Both the position numbers and the translations under genes were made by a program. Shown here in pieces: positions 10,951-20,760 of a stretch of DNA of 64,000 bases (the stretch's first letter is position 1; each line of letters starts with the position of its first letter). Origin of the DNA: Ostrinia nubilalis. Its lineage: Eukaryota; Arthropoda; Insecta; Lepidoptera; Crambidae. The notes below the pieces were generated by a model. It made no database searches and was not told where the DNA came from. It was given only the letters and a program-made list of their open reading frames with translations. The stretch is taken from the NCBI RefSeq assembly GCF_963855985.1, contig NC_087104.1:10106001-10170000 (forward strand), given 5' to 3'.

Positions 10951-12865
10951 TAATAATAATAATAATAATAAAAGCCTTTATTCACTGACCATTTTAACTT
11001 ACATGCTATTTTTTAAGATAATAATATAGATATTCTTAAATCTAATTTAACATAGGTAGCACAATTAATTTTATTAGCAACCGCTTTGATCAGGTTGTCT
11101 GTCGACATAGGCCTCCCCCAATTGTTTCCACGTCTCTCTTTCCTTGGCAGACCTTCTCCATCCTTTTGGTAAATCGTCCTCCCATCTTTTGATTTGACCA
11201 CCTCGTTGTCTTTTCCCGTTCCTCGGATACCACTCTATTACATCCTTAGTCCATTTCTCTTTATTAGTCCTCATTATATGTCCAGTCCAGTTCCATTTAA
11301 GTTTTCTTATTTTTTGCAACACGTCACTGACCTTTGTCCTTTTCCTTATTTTTGAAGTTGTCCATCGATCCCGTAATTTTATGTTAAGCATGCTTCTTTC
11401 CATGTTGCGTTGACAAACTATTAGTTTTTGGTTGTTTTTGTTAGTCGCAGGCCAAGTTTGACATCCATAGGTAAGACATGGTAGAATACATGTGTTATAT
11501 AATTTGCTTTTCATTGCCATGGGAATTGTTTCATTTTTGACTATTTCTTTTAGAGACCAGTATCGTTTCCAAGTGTTGCATATTCTTCTATCTATTTCCT
11601 TAGAATATTGGTCTTTTATTGAAATAAGTTGTCCTAAATATATATATTCATCCACGTATTCTATTCTTTCTTGTCCTATTGCTATATTTTCTTTTACGGC
11701 ATTTGTCATCACTTTAGTCTTCGATGGATTCATTGTTAAACCTGCTTTTCTGCTTTCGACATCTAATTGTTGTAACATAGTTTGCAGTATGCTTGCAAGC
11801 ATTAGTAAGAAAATTCAAGAAACGATAAGAAATCACAAAAAAGAAGAAAGACTGAAAGTTTTGAAAGAACAAATAGAAAAAACAGGCGGTATTAAGAGAG
11901 GTCTGAAACAGTTGAAAGAATACACACAATGGATACCCAACATGAAAACTAAAAACAAGAAGAAAAAAGAGAAAATTACGACAAAGAGACTATCAATAGC
12001 AAAAGTAGCGACAGATTTTTACAAGAACCTATACACAGACACAGATAAAACAACGCCAGAAGAAGAAAAAAAGGGAGCTTACGAAGAAGAAGAAATACCT
12101 TATATACTAGAATCTGAGGTCAGAAAAGCTATACTATCACAAAAAAGTGGAAAAGCTTCTGGAGATGATAAAATATCGAATGAACTACTAAAACAGTCTC
12201 TACCAACGATATCCAAATATGTGACTCATCTTTTTAATGAAATAATAGCAACTGAACAAATACCCATTCAATGGACGAAATCAACCATCATTTTACTGCA
12301 TAAAAAAGGTGACAAAAATGAAATAAATAATTATAGACCTATAAGTCTTATGTCCAATTTATATAAAGTATTCTCAAAAATAATACTCGGGCGAATATCG
12401 AAACACCTGGAAGAAAACCAACCGAGAGAACAAGCTGGATTTCGCGCAGATTATTCTACTATCGACCATATTCTTGTAGTGAAGCAAGTAATTGAAAAGC
12501 TTAACGAATATGGGCAACTGTATTATATGGCATTCGTCGATTACAATAAGGCTTTTGATTCGCTGAGTCATATATATATCTGGAAAACGCTAGAAAACCA
12601 AGGAGTAGAAGGAAAATACATTAAAATCATAAAGGAAATTTATAAAAACACCACAGCAACAGTCCAACTTGAACAACAAGGCGAAGAATTTAGAGTTCTA
12701 AAAGGCGTTAGGCAAGGAGATCCACTTTCCCCAAAACTTTTCACAGCAGTATTAGAAAATATATTCAGAAATTTAAACTGGGGACGTTTTGGAATAAATA
12801 TTAACGGATTGAACCTAAATCATTTAAGATTTGCAGACGACATAGTAATTTTCGCTGAGAAACCA
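10951..12865 (-). mobile_element. RTE-clade LINE copy with a 5' inversion (twin priming)
   Basis: A 12-bp direct repeat, AGACCTTATACA, at 10939-10950 and 12866-12877 brackets the copy. On the minus strand the 3' part of the element (10951 to ~11802) is in sense and ends in a (TTA)n tail beside an AATAAA-type signal. The rest (11789 to 12865) is inverted and reads on the plus strand. The two halves carry the C-terminal and the reverse-transcriptase parts of one RTE open frame. The joint lies in a 14-bp palindrome (11789-11802). Retrotransposition with twin priming explains the tail, duplication and inversion in one event. The copy cannot make a functional protein. Confidence 0.92.
11074..11802 (-). 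pseudogene. RTE LINE reverse transcriptase, C-terminal part
   Basis: The 242-codon open frame starts inside the reverse-transcriptase thumb region (LTMNPSKTKVMTN motif at ~residue 22, followed by EYIYLGQLIS) and continues through the C-terminal region of RTE LINEs (TYGCQTW, GHIMR, RWEDDL, then W..LGEAYV). The YADD/FADD catalytic motif is missing because it lies on the other side of the inversion joint. It carries no premature stop in this part, so the copy is fairly young. The true stop is at 11074. Confidence 0.9.
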
Positions 12866-12868
12866 AGA
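11790..12868 (+). pseudogene. RTE LINE linker and reverse transcriptase, inverted part
   Basis: This is the part of a plus-strand open frame (11492-12910) that belongs to the element. It contains the RTE reverse-transcriptase blocks in order: NNYRPISLMSNLYKVFSKI (near 12330), EQAGFR (12429), AFVDYNKAFDS (catalytic D, near 12531-12562), KGVRQGDPLSPKLF (near 12702) and RFADDIVIFAE (catalytic DD, near 12829-12861). The N-terminal endonuclease is absent (5' truncation). The upstream part of the same open frame, 11492-11788, is antisense of the other half and not real coding. After 12865 the frame runs into the target-site duplication and flank. Confidence 0.9.
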
Positions 12869-12877
12869 CCTTATACA

Positions 12878-13087
12878 GCGTGTCCCAGAATGGGTGAATC
12901 AAACTGCTAGGGGAGGTAGCTCTACTAATGTATTATCCCTAAAAATATGATTTGATTCACCCTGCATGAAAGGTAGATTTTCCCATTACAAACTTTAGTA
13001 AGTGAAAAAGATAAACACTTCGAATTCTGTCTCTTTCTTTTTTATTGTGTTCCGAGATAGAAAAATAGTGCTGAATTTATTGTCATA
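12878..13087. other. Short unassigned flank
   Basis: The sequence 'CGTGTCCCAGAATGGGTGAA' with an inverted echo ('TTTGATTCACCCTGCATG') near 12950 suggests the remnant of a small MITE ending about 12965. Not resolved further. Confidence 0.3.
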
Positions 13088-13289
13088 CTAGCTTTCCGCC
13101 CGCGGCTTCGCCCGCGTGGAATTTTGTCTGTCACAGAAAAACAATATCGCGCGCGTATTTGCTCACCGTTTAGACCTACCCTGGACTACGACAAACATTG
13201 TAAAACCAAAATCAGCTCAATCGGCCCAGCCGTTCTCGAGTTTTAATCAGACTAACGAACATCAATTCATTATTATTTATATAGATTCC
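13088..13289 (+). repeat. LINE/SINE 3' tail, CCGCCCGCGGCTTCGCC type
   Basis: The ~200-bp tail runs from 'TAGCTTTCCGCCCGCGGC' through 'GTCTGTCACAGAAAAAC' and 'CAGCCGTTCTCGAG' to a tail ending near 'TATTTATATAGATTCC'. Nearly the same sequence lies inverted at 29975-30176, directly against BEL element 1. The two differ at a handful of sites. Confidence 0.8.
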
Positions 13290-14554
13290 TATAATGAGTA
13301 GGAATTATAGGTTTTCCATGCTAGCTTTCAGTCAAATGGTAGCCTAAATCTTTTTCTTCCCCGACTTAGGCGTGAAAACTTGACAAAAAAACAGCCAGAG
13401 TTACTTTAGTAGCATACAATTATTTTAATACAAGTAAGCTAAGTATGTATTATTACGAGAGTAAGTAAGTAGTTAGTGAAATTAATGGAAGTGTTGGAGG
13501 CGTTACTATAGCTACTGTACAGAACTACAGATTGCTTGGCAACGTCGTCATATTCACGAATATGATCCTTAATGTTTGTATCTAACTAGCTTTTTTCCGC
13601 GAATTACTTCGAGAAGATTTCTATGAAAAGTTACCTAATTGATTTTATTGGCTTTTCCGTGAAGGCCTAACAAACATGGATTTATCCAATAATCCTTAAC
13701 AACTTTTATGAAGGACTGTAATACTCTGGATAGGGCGCTTTCAAATGTGGCGTGTATAATCTGTCACCAAAAAATTGTGGAAGTCTGTCAGATTATAATT
13801 TGACGTAGTTAGATTACAATCTAACGTAATGAAACCCACTGTTAGTTTACAATCACACGCGTAATATTAAAAATTTACGGAATTCACAATTTTACGGTGA
13901 CATATTCTCAACGCTTGGTGCGACCGTAATGCGACAGTTAGTAGGTACACATGATAGTAGGTGTCGTGCAAGGAACGAGCATGCAAATGTACCAGTTACA
14001 GGCATGTGTGTCGCCACCTTAATGTGTCGCATCAGTAGAGCTTTTATAATTTCATACCGCAACAATCACGCCACAATCGTGCCACTGCAGCGCTACGTCA
14101 CGCTCTAATCTGAAGCCGCCCTTATTTTAAGTTAGGTATTCGAAATACCGCCTCAGGTGATCTGTCGCTCATCATTAAATACCCACGCGCAATGTGGGAC
14201 GTAGGTATGCGAAGTTTATATTTACGTAAATTAGTTTTTTTTGTAAGAAAAAATATTATTTTGTTTATTATCCCACTACAAATTATTCGCTGGCTGAAAT
14301 GGAATTTTTTAGAAATGTATTTTTACTAAATAGGACAACAATACGCTTCAAATTCACATTTTATTTTACTGTCTGTCAGTTTGTTTAAATTATTTACAAT
14401 GTGTCAGGCTGTTTTTCTTTCATAGAAACTAGGTATATAAAAATGTTTATTTCTTTCGTCAAAGGTTTTTGGTAACACAATGGAAAAAAAAACAAATACA
14501 TAGATTTGTAAATGTAGATATTTTTGTAGAGATATTTAATTGTATGTATCTAAG
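13290..14554. other. Unassigned stretch
   Basis: No gene is supported. Short symmetric motifs near 13760-13930 ('TAATTTGACGTAGTTAG', 'CAATTTTACGGTGACATA') hint at an old MITE whose ends I could not place. Confidence 0.4.
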
Positions 14555-14558
14555 TTAA

Positions 14559-15666
14559 CCCTCCGTGTACGAGGTGACTAAAAGTTACGTCCCGTACCAG
14601 GTGGGGTATGACATACCCCAAAATACAAAGTGATAAAACTTTCATTAAACATTTTTTTAGGTGGTATTTAATATTGATATTGATTATTTACGTATGCTAA
14701 TTAAGTGTAAGAAAAGCTCTGAGCTGAAAATATGTATTATAACATTTTTGTCATAAAAAAAACAAAAAGTCACAATTTCCGTTGTTCTTGTAATTTAGGA
14801 ATCAGTTTCTTATGTATAATTTTTAATTAGTGCCTTTAATTATGACAACCATTTTTATTTAACAAAGTAAAAGATATTTACTTATAATTTAAAAGTAAAT
14901 TAAAAACTGGAGGGTATAAATTAATTTTGATCATCGTATTTTAATTTCTTTCTTCTTTCTTTCTTTTTCAGCCAAATGACGTCCACTGCTGGACAAAGGC
15001 CTCCCCCAAGGTTTTCCATAATGAACGGTCCTGCGCTGCCCGCATCCAGGCTCTTCCCGCGACTTTTACCAGATCGTCGGTCCACCTAACTATTTTAATT
15101 TACCCCGATTCTAATGAAAGAAAATGAGTATGCTCAATGCATAAAATGGGAGCGTAACAATTTTATTTATTTATAAAATATGTTATTCCATTTTAGCAGC
15201 CCATAAATTGTATCACCAAGTATAAATTGTAGCCCATAAGTGTATGTTCACATACATCTTCGGATCTCAGTTCTAAACTTCCAGATTCGCACTAAAAGTC
15301 ATCTCATTTGACTAAAAGTGCTTGAAAATTTCAGATTCCGTGAAAATCACGAAAAATATTATTTGTATTGAATTTTATTCAATTAACAAAGCTAAAGATA
15401 AATAAATTACACCAAAACTGTAAGATATTTTTTTAAACTTTTTAACAACGTCCCGTACCAGGTGGGGTGTGTGACACCCACACGCACTTTAAAGGCATGT
15501 AACTCAGTTGGTATTCACCGCTGGATTGATTTTGCAACGCTGATCGAAGCAGCACCGCCATAATTCCAGCTACTGAGAATTTCAAAATTAGCACTTGCAA
15601 ATTTTTAAAATTATGACGATTTTTAAAGGACTGGGGTGTGTCACACCCCACCTCGTACAGCGAGGG
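14559..15666. mobile_element. piggyBac-like non-autonomous element (TTAA site, CCCTC ends)
   Basis: TTAA stands on both sides (14555-14558 and 15667-15670). The ends are 'CCCTCCGTGTACGAGGTG' and 'CACCTCGTACAGCGAGGG', an 18-bp inverted repeat with two differences. The TTAA target and CCC-ends are characteristic of piggyBac transposons. Short subterminal hairpins follow the motif GTCCCGTACCAGGTGGGGT: 'GGGGTATGACATACCCC' near 14603, 'GGGTGTGTGACACCC' near 15464, and 'GGGGTGTGTCACACCCC' near 15633. No transposase is present. The interior contains an inserted RTE fragment at 14975-15090. Confidence 0.75.
14975..15090 (-). mobile_element. RTE LINE 3' end, minus strand
   Basis: On the minus strand this encodes the C-terminal RTE peptide (DDLVKVAGRAWMRAAQDRS-like) and ends in 'GTGGACGTCATTTGGCTGAA' followed by a (GAAA)n run at 14945-14970. 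It is 5'-truncated and nested in the piggyBac-like element. Confidence 0.8.
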
Positions 15667-15874
15667 TTAAGTAATCATCGTCCCATTAAAAATACCAAGT
15701 TTATCAATTTATTTCAATTTATTTTTAAAAACCTTTTCCAAAAGACCTTTAGTAAGTTAATCGTCTCCAGAAGCAATTTTTCATTACGTCTAGCATAATT
15801 AACATTAATTTGATTTAAATATTACTTAGGTATATTATTTTAATGTATATTACACAGTGTGTCTCTCTTTGCAG

Positions 15875-15940
15875 AACAGGTCGCCGCCGCCCGCGCACAT
15901 CCCCTCTGCGCTCATCTACGCGCCCTCGGAGCCCTTAGAG
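15875..15940 (+). CDS. Candidate host-gene internal exon (66 nt)
   Basis: A polypyrimidine tract and AG ('TGTCTCTCTTTGCAG', 15860-15874) precede a GC-rich 66-nt segment followed by a GTAAAT donor at 15941. In phase 0 it reads 22 codons without a stop (begins NRSPPPAHIPSALIY, ends SEPLE). The length is a multiple of three and the exon begins and ends in phase 0, the same phase in which the exon at 31234 begins. The GC content stands out sharply from the AT-rich flanks. I do not recognise the protein from this short proline-rich stretch. It may be an upstream exon of the PDE8-like transcript, but nothing in the window proves the link. Confidence 0.5.
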
Positions 15941-15967
15941 GTAAATATAAATATCTAATAACAGTAT

Positions 15968-16290
15968 ACAGGGTGTGGTTTTGTAAAACAACATCCATCT
16001 CAGGGGTGGTAGTACACATGATAGTAATCACAAGAAAAATATAAATAAAATTTTAACTATTACTTTATTAGTAAAAAACCTTGTTCAAACGGTTACTAAA
16101 ACTTTCATGATGGCGCTTGTTACTGCCCGCACCACCCCCGCGTACCCCGCTACACCACCGAGCACATGCGGCCGCCACCCCGAGAGTGCGGGGGACTGTC
16201 CGATAGCCAGTTTTATATATTTTTTTGGCATCAGTGTCGTGTATACTACCGCCCCTGAGATGGACATTGTTTTACAAAACCACACCCTGT
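15968..16290. mobile_element. MITE with CAGGGTGTGGTTTTG ends, TA target
   Basis: The inverted ends match for about 50 bp (CAGGGTGTGGTTTTGTAAAA at left and its complement at right, then 'CCATCTCAGGGG'). A TA dinucleotide flanks each end, as for Tc1/mariner-type elements. The open frames inside are shadows of the repeat. The element begins 28 bp after the candidate exon donor, so it sits in that intron. Confidence 0.85.
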
Positions 16291-18041
16291 ATATAAAATA
16301 AGTCAAAATTATAATAAGGATACTCTTACACCTTCTTCTGCTACTAAAAGAAAGCCCTCAACGTCACTCCACCTTGCTTGCGAAAACTCGCTGGATGCGA
16401 TAAGGTGTAGTGCAGATAACAGACTGATATAGGCTGATGATGATTGTTATACACACAGTGAGCTCACGGAAAGTGGTCATAATAAAGACTATTTTATTGA
16501 GCTCACATCCTTAGTGATCAGAAGCATTTCGATCATTTTGGAACCCTACTAATGCGAAATAAGCTGAGTATCCACTAGCAACAATTGACGCTCAACACCG
16601 CGCGATTTGGCAACTGATTTGTATTCGTAACAGGCCGTATATCGCGCCAAGTCGGAATCATTGGATGCACAACTAATTCATAAATGCTCAACAACAAAAA
16701 TTTGGAAAACACGCTCGCCATTCGATAAGAAACACGTCCTTCGCTTATCATGAAGAGGAACAAGTCATGATCAACGAGCAAATCTTAAAAAGGAATAAAC
16801 GCAGTCCCTAAAAAGTAACTTACAGATGCGTATTGAAATGCGCGTGCGCTTCGATATGGCCGATAATGTCGGCTTGATTGCGTTTAATCGCGCGACGCTA
16901 TGCCGGCGCCGATTCTGCAGTAATGCGACATTATAACCAATCAAGTTTAATTAAATCGCAATAAGGTTCCTGCAGATTTGAGTGGTATGCTTTGACAAGC
17001 AAGGGGCGAATATTGCTCTTTGCCAAAATAATTTATGTTGAGATTAAATGCTTAGGAAAGATGTTGTAATTCAATGGTTTGATTAAAGTTTCATTTGGTA
17101 TTTTTACAATTTCTCTCCATTGAGATCCTGAATGAATAAATAAACCACTAACCATAATTCACCAAACTTTATTTACTTACATTAACATTAAATTAAATCC
17201 TAAAGAAGAAAAGTATGTAAATTATGCTGTAACATAGTTTATCCGATTTCTTATAAAGCTTTCTAGTAAATCAAGAGCTTGTTATTAAACCTTTACTTCA
17301 ACAAATACAAAAACGTAGGTAGGTTATTCGGAATTTCTAAGTAACGAGGTGTACATATTCCAAATTAAATTAAACTGTAGCCATCAAAATTGACACAGCT
17401 CTACGTTTTCATATAAAAAAGAGTTTTCGCAACATTCGCGTTTAATTCCTCGCAAGTCTACAATGTTACAAACATCTGACAAGTCTGTGCGCACCTTTAC
17501 CGCGCCACACATGAAGTGGTTTGCACTGTAAAATTTTATTACACTTTTTAAACACTTACCGCCAATTGGTATTGTCAACTATAAACTGTTTTTATACCAT
17601 TCTATAGGTGCGCGTTCGTATAAAGAAATTAATTGCATTAATGAATGTGAAATTGAGTAGGGTTTCCTTTACTTTTTTTAAATATAGACTTTAATAACGC
17701 GCAGAATAAGGACAAAAACAAGTTGGAACCGTTAAATTATTTCTGATTAGTCAAATATCTTTGATTTAATAAACAGCATGTAATCTTAGAAATTAACACT
17801 AAATGCCCAATGCATGTAATTGATTTCTCTTTTAGTAGGTATTTATTTATTTATTTAATAGGACAACCAACAAGACATACACTGGAAGACAATCAATATC
17901 ATTTTACATCATTTTATGTGTAGAACTTTTTCTTATTATTATCATCTTAGTAAAACTAGTCATATCTACGAGTAATTACATAAACAAAATACTACATTTT
18001 ACTTAGTTTACTACTAGACACATCTATCTATCTACTAGCTG
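16291..18041. other. Unassigned stretch, possible old intronic sequence
   Basis: No gene is supported. A GC-richer patch at about 16840-16925 carries 'GCGCGACGCTATGCCGGCGC' and could be an unclassified repeat or regulatory sequence. A 64-codon minus-strand frame at 17384-17578 has no domain. Confidence 0.35.
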
Positions 18042-18230
18042 ACCCAGCGAACTTTGTTCCGCCTTAATGGCAATAAATAAGCAGACTTTTTTTAAATTTC
18101 GAACGGGATAAAAAGTATCCTATGTCCTTCTCCTGGCTCTAAACTACCTCCCTGACAATTTTCAGGTAAATCGGTTCAGCCGTTCTAGAGTTATAAGTGA
18201 AGTAACTAACACGACTTTCTTTTATACTTT
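18042..18230 (+). repeat. LINE/SINE 3' tail, TGACCCAGCGAACTTTGTT type
   Basis: It starts 'CTAGCTGACCCAGCGAAC', contains 'AAAAAGTATCCTATGTCCTT' and 'GTAAATCGGTTCAGCCGTTC', and ends in 'TAACACGACTTTCTTTTATA', a common lepidopteran interspersed repeat. BEL element 1 begins directly against its 3' end. Confidence 0.75.
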
Positions 18231-18232
18231 TT

Positions 18233-18330
18233 TGTTTAGATTAAGATAAAATGTATTTGCGCTTTTCGTAGCGCCACCCCCGCGCGGAACTAAGTTCCAA
18301 TTTTCGTTAATAGATGGCGTTGACCGTAAT
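18233..18330 (+). repeat. BEL element 1, 5' LTR, first 98 bp
   Basis: Begins TGTTTAGATTAAG and is identical to 29751-29848 of the 3' LTR. It stops at ...GACCGTAAT where the inverted-repeat element is inserted. The AT at 18329-18330 is repeated at 20182-20183. Confidence 0.95.
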
Positions 18331-20181
18331 GAGGATCAGTACTGTTGTAGAAAATTCAATAAAACTAGTATCTACGTTAATCTTTAAGACACAAGAAAGA
18401 TATATCTTTTTGAATTATCCAAATCGGACCATTACTTACGAAGATATTAAGTAATAAACATAGGCCGTTTTTGCCGCTAAAAGTCAACGTACGCAGGGCC
18501 GCGTGACGTCATTATATCCGAATCGAGCGCAGCCGGCGTACTATTGGGATGGAAAATATTTTTTTCCAGCTAAACCATCAGTTTTAGAAAAAAACTTTTA
18601 ATAACATTTATTCATCAAAATAAAGTAACCTATCGACCAGTAATTTAAAAAAATAAAAATTGTGAAAATTAAGTATCGCTATGTCCAAAAACCACATTTT
18701 CATAGGATTCGATGCAATGCGGAGACGCGGTTGGGGTGAGTGTAACTTAATGATTGTTTGTATTGAACATAATAATACATAATATGATGCTAATACCCAG
18801 TTTCTGGCCTGGGGGGGGGGATAAGTCATACCCAGCTTATAGCCTGAGGGGAGGGGCAAGCCTTACCCCGCTTCTGGCCTTGGTGGGAGGGGGGGGAGGG
18901 GCAAGTCATGCCCAGTTTCTGGCCTGGGGGGGGGGCTAAGTCATACCCAGCTTCTGGCCGAGGGGGAGTCATACCTAGCTTATGCTTATGGACTGGGGGA
19001 AGGGGCTAGCCTTACCCAGCTTCTGGCCTGGGGGAGGGGGGGGGGGGGGTCAAGTCATAACCAGTTTCTATGGGCTGGGGGGGGTATGTAATACCCAGCT
19101 TCTGGCCGAGGGGGAGTCATACCCAGCTTATGCTTATGGGCTGGGGGGAGGGGCTACCCTTACCCAGCTTCTGGCCTGGGGGGAGGGGGGGGGGTCAAGT
19201 CATACCCAGTTTCTGGCTTTTCTGGCATGGGGGGGGGGGGGTGTCATACCCAGCTTCGAAGGGGAGTCATATCCAGCTTATGCTTATGGCCTGGGGGGAG
19301 GGGCAAGCCTTACCCAGCTTCTGGCATGGGGGGAGAGGGAGGGGTCAAGTCATACCCAGTTTCGGGCCTGGGGGGGGGGGGGGTAAATCATACCCAACTT
19401 CTGGCCGAGGGGGAAGTCATGCCCAGCTTATGGCCTGGGGAGAGGAGGGGGGCGGGGGAGTCATACCCAGCTTCTAGGCTAAGATTAAATAGATTACCAG
19501 GAGGGAGCAGCTGTCCTTTCCTGCAGCAGCTGGTCCGCCCATGGGAACGGCGAATAGATAGGTAGGTACGTAGGTTTAACTCAGAAAAACTAAATAACAG
19601 GTAGGTATTGCGTGTACATCGAAATGATCTGCATAGAAATGTCTTGTAGCCTAGGCAGAGTGTATCTGCCTCAGCTATACCTTATTGTTAGAAGTAAATA
19701 AATTAATACTTATACATTTTTATATTTTACTTGGAAGAAGATATGACTCTAACAACACTTATGAACACTTTGTTTGAATAAATCGCCAAATATACCACCG
19801 CGGAGACCCCAATCGCGTCTCTGCGTTCCATTTAATCGTATGAGCGTATGGATTTTTTGCGTTATTTTTCACAATTTCTATTTTTAAAATTACCTATCGA
19901 TAGCTTACTTTATTCTGATGAATATATGTCATTACAAGTTTTTCTCTCAAACTGATAGTTTGGCTAGAAAAAAATATTTTCTATCCACGCAGTACGCCGG
20001 CAGCGTTCGGATCGGATACAGTGACGTCAACGGTCCCGCGCCGGGCGGTCAGTGAACTTTTTTAGTAATTTGGCCATAACTTCGTCAATTTTTGTGGTAG
20101 AACAAAAATTTTTGGACTATGTATTAAGGATTTCTTAGCCCTATAAATCTGCATTCACAGCTAAAAATCGAAATGATCCTC
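18331..20181. mobile_element. Long-inverted-repeat element inside the 5' LTR
   Basis: The 1,851-bp insert is bounded exactly by comparison with the intact 3' LTR: its removal together with one AT restores the LTR. It begins GAGGATCA and ends TGATCCTC. The arms (about 18331-18738 and 19802-20181) are diverged inverted repeats; for example 'GGCGTACTATTGGGATGGAA' on the left corresponds to the complement of 'TTTCTATCCACGCAGTACGC' on the right. Between them lies a G-rich minisatellite. There is no transposase frame, so it is non-autonomous. The 2-bp AT duplication is unusual and does not fix the superfamily. Confidence 0.9.
18800..19480 (+). repeat. G-rich minisatellite with ~150-bp higher-order unit
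   Basis: About 20 repeats of a ~30-40 bp unit, consensus 'CATACCCAGCTTCTGGCCTG' followed by a run of 5-14 G, fill the centre of the insert. Three consecutive ~150-bp blocks (starting near 18956, 19104 and 19258) share the order 'GAGTCATACCCAGCTTATGC', 'CCTTACCCAGCTTC', 'TCAAGTCATACCCAGTTTC', so a higher-order repeat exists. The G-runs are dense enough for G-quadruplexes. Four overlapping open frames here are low-complexity artefacts. Confidence 0.9.
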
Positions 20182-20183
20182 AT

Positions 20184-20305
20184 TGACTCGCGCTAACATT
20201 TGATTTTTTTCGGACTTTATAGGGTGTTTTGCATAACTGGTTTAATAAAGTTTTATCAGCCTACGGAAGTTGTGTTATTTAATCGTGTGATGTGAAGTGT
20301 GTGAA
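20184..20305 (+). repeat. BEL element 1, 5' LTR, last 122 bp
   Basis: Identical to 29849-29970. It contains a TTTAATAAAG-type polyadenylation signal (near 20240) and ends in GTGTGTGAA. The next bases, CA, could be part of the LTR if the 3' copy lost its last two bases. Confidence 0.92.
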
Positions 20306-20760
20306 CATTTGGACCTTAACGAGCCGGATATAAGGATTGGATTGCAGTGCACTATTGGATCGCAGTGATTTTTTACGGATTGTGGTTAGTGTGCCTAGCA
20401 AGGAAAACTGTAAGTAGAGTGACTGATAAATTAGCAAGAAAATTGAACTTAGTGCAAATTCCAGTGTTTTAGAACTTAGAAAAATTGTGAAATCGGTTGT
20501 ATGGAAAAAAGACTTAGAAAAATTTTCGGTGGATTTTATATGGTGAAAAGACAATATTTTTTGGTGATTTTGTATGGCAAAAACACTTAGAAAAATTTTA
20601 GTGACTTTTGTATGGGGAAAAGACTTAGTACAATTTTGCGAATTTAGAACTTGTAATTTGTGAAGTGCTATTAGTTCGGAACATTTTGTTGCTACATTTG
20701 GACTTAAATAATTAGAGACAGTTTGCAGTTTAATTTTGATACGAAAAATAATAAGTTAAA
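20306..20760 (+). other. BEL element 1 untranslated leader
   Basis: This 455-bp stretch between LTR and Gag start should hold the primer-binding site, beginning about 20308 (TTTGGACCTTAACGAGCC). I cannot assign the tRNA. Imperfect repeats of 'GACTTAGAAAAATTTT' with 'TGTATGG' occur three or four times between 20480 and 20640. Confidence 0.6.

Noticed and set aside
11492..11788. N-terminal part of the 472-codon plus-strand frame
   Set aside because: It is antisense to the RTE C-terminal half; true coding in this frame begins only at the inversion joint.
17384..17578. 64-codon minus-strand frame with several cysteines, and a GTAAGT nearby
   Set aside because: Cysteine spacing fits no zinc-finger pattern I could name, and the donor is inside the frame without an acceptor.
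18754..19565. Overlapping frames rich in Gly, Trp and Ser in three registers
   Set aside because: They are forced by the G-rich minisatellite, differ in register and have no start context or domain.
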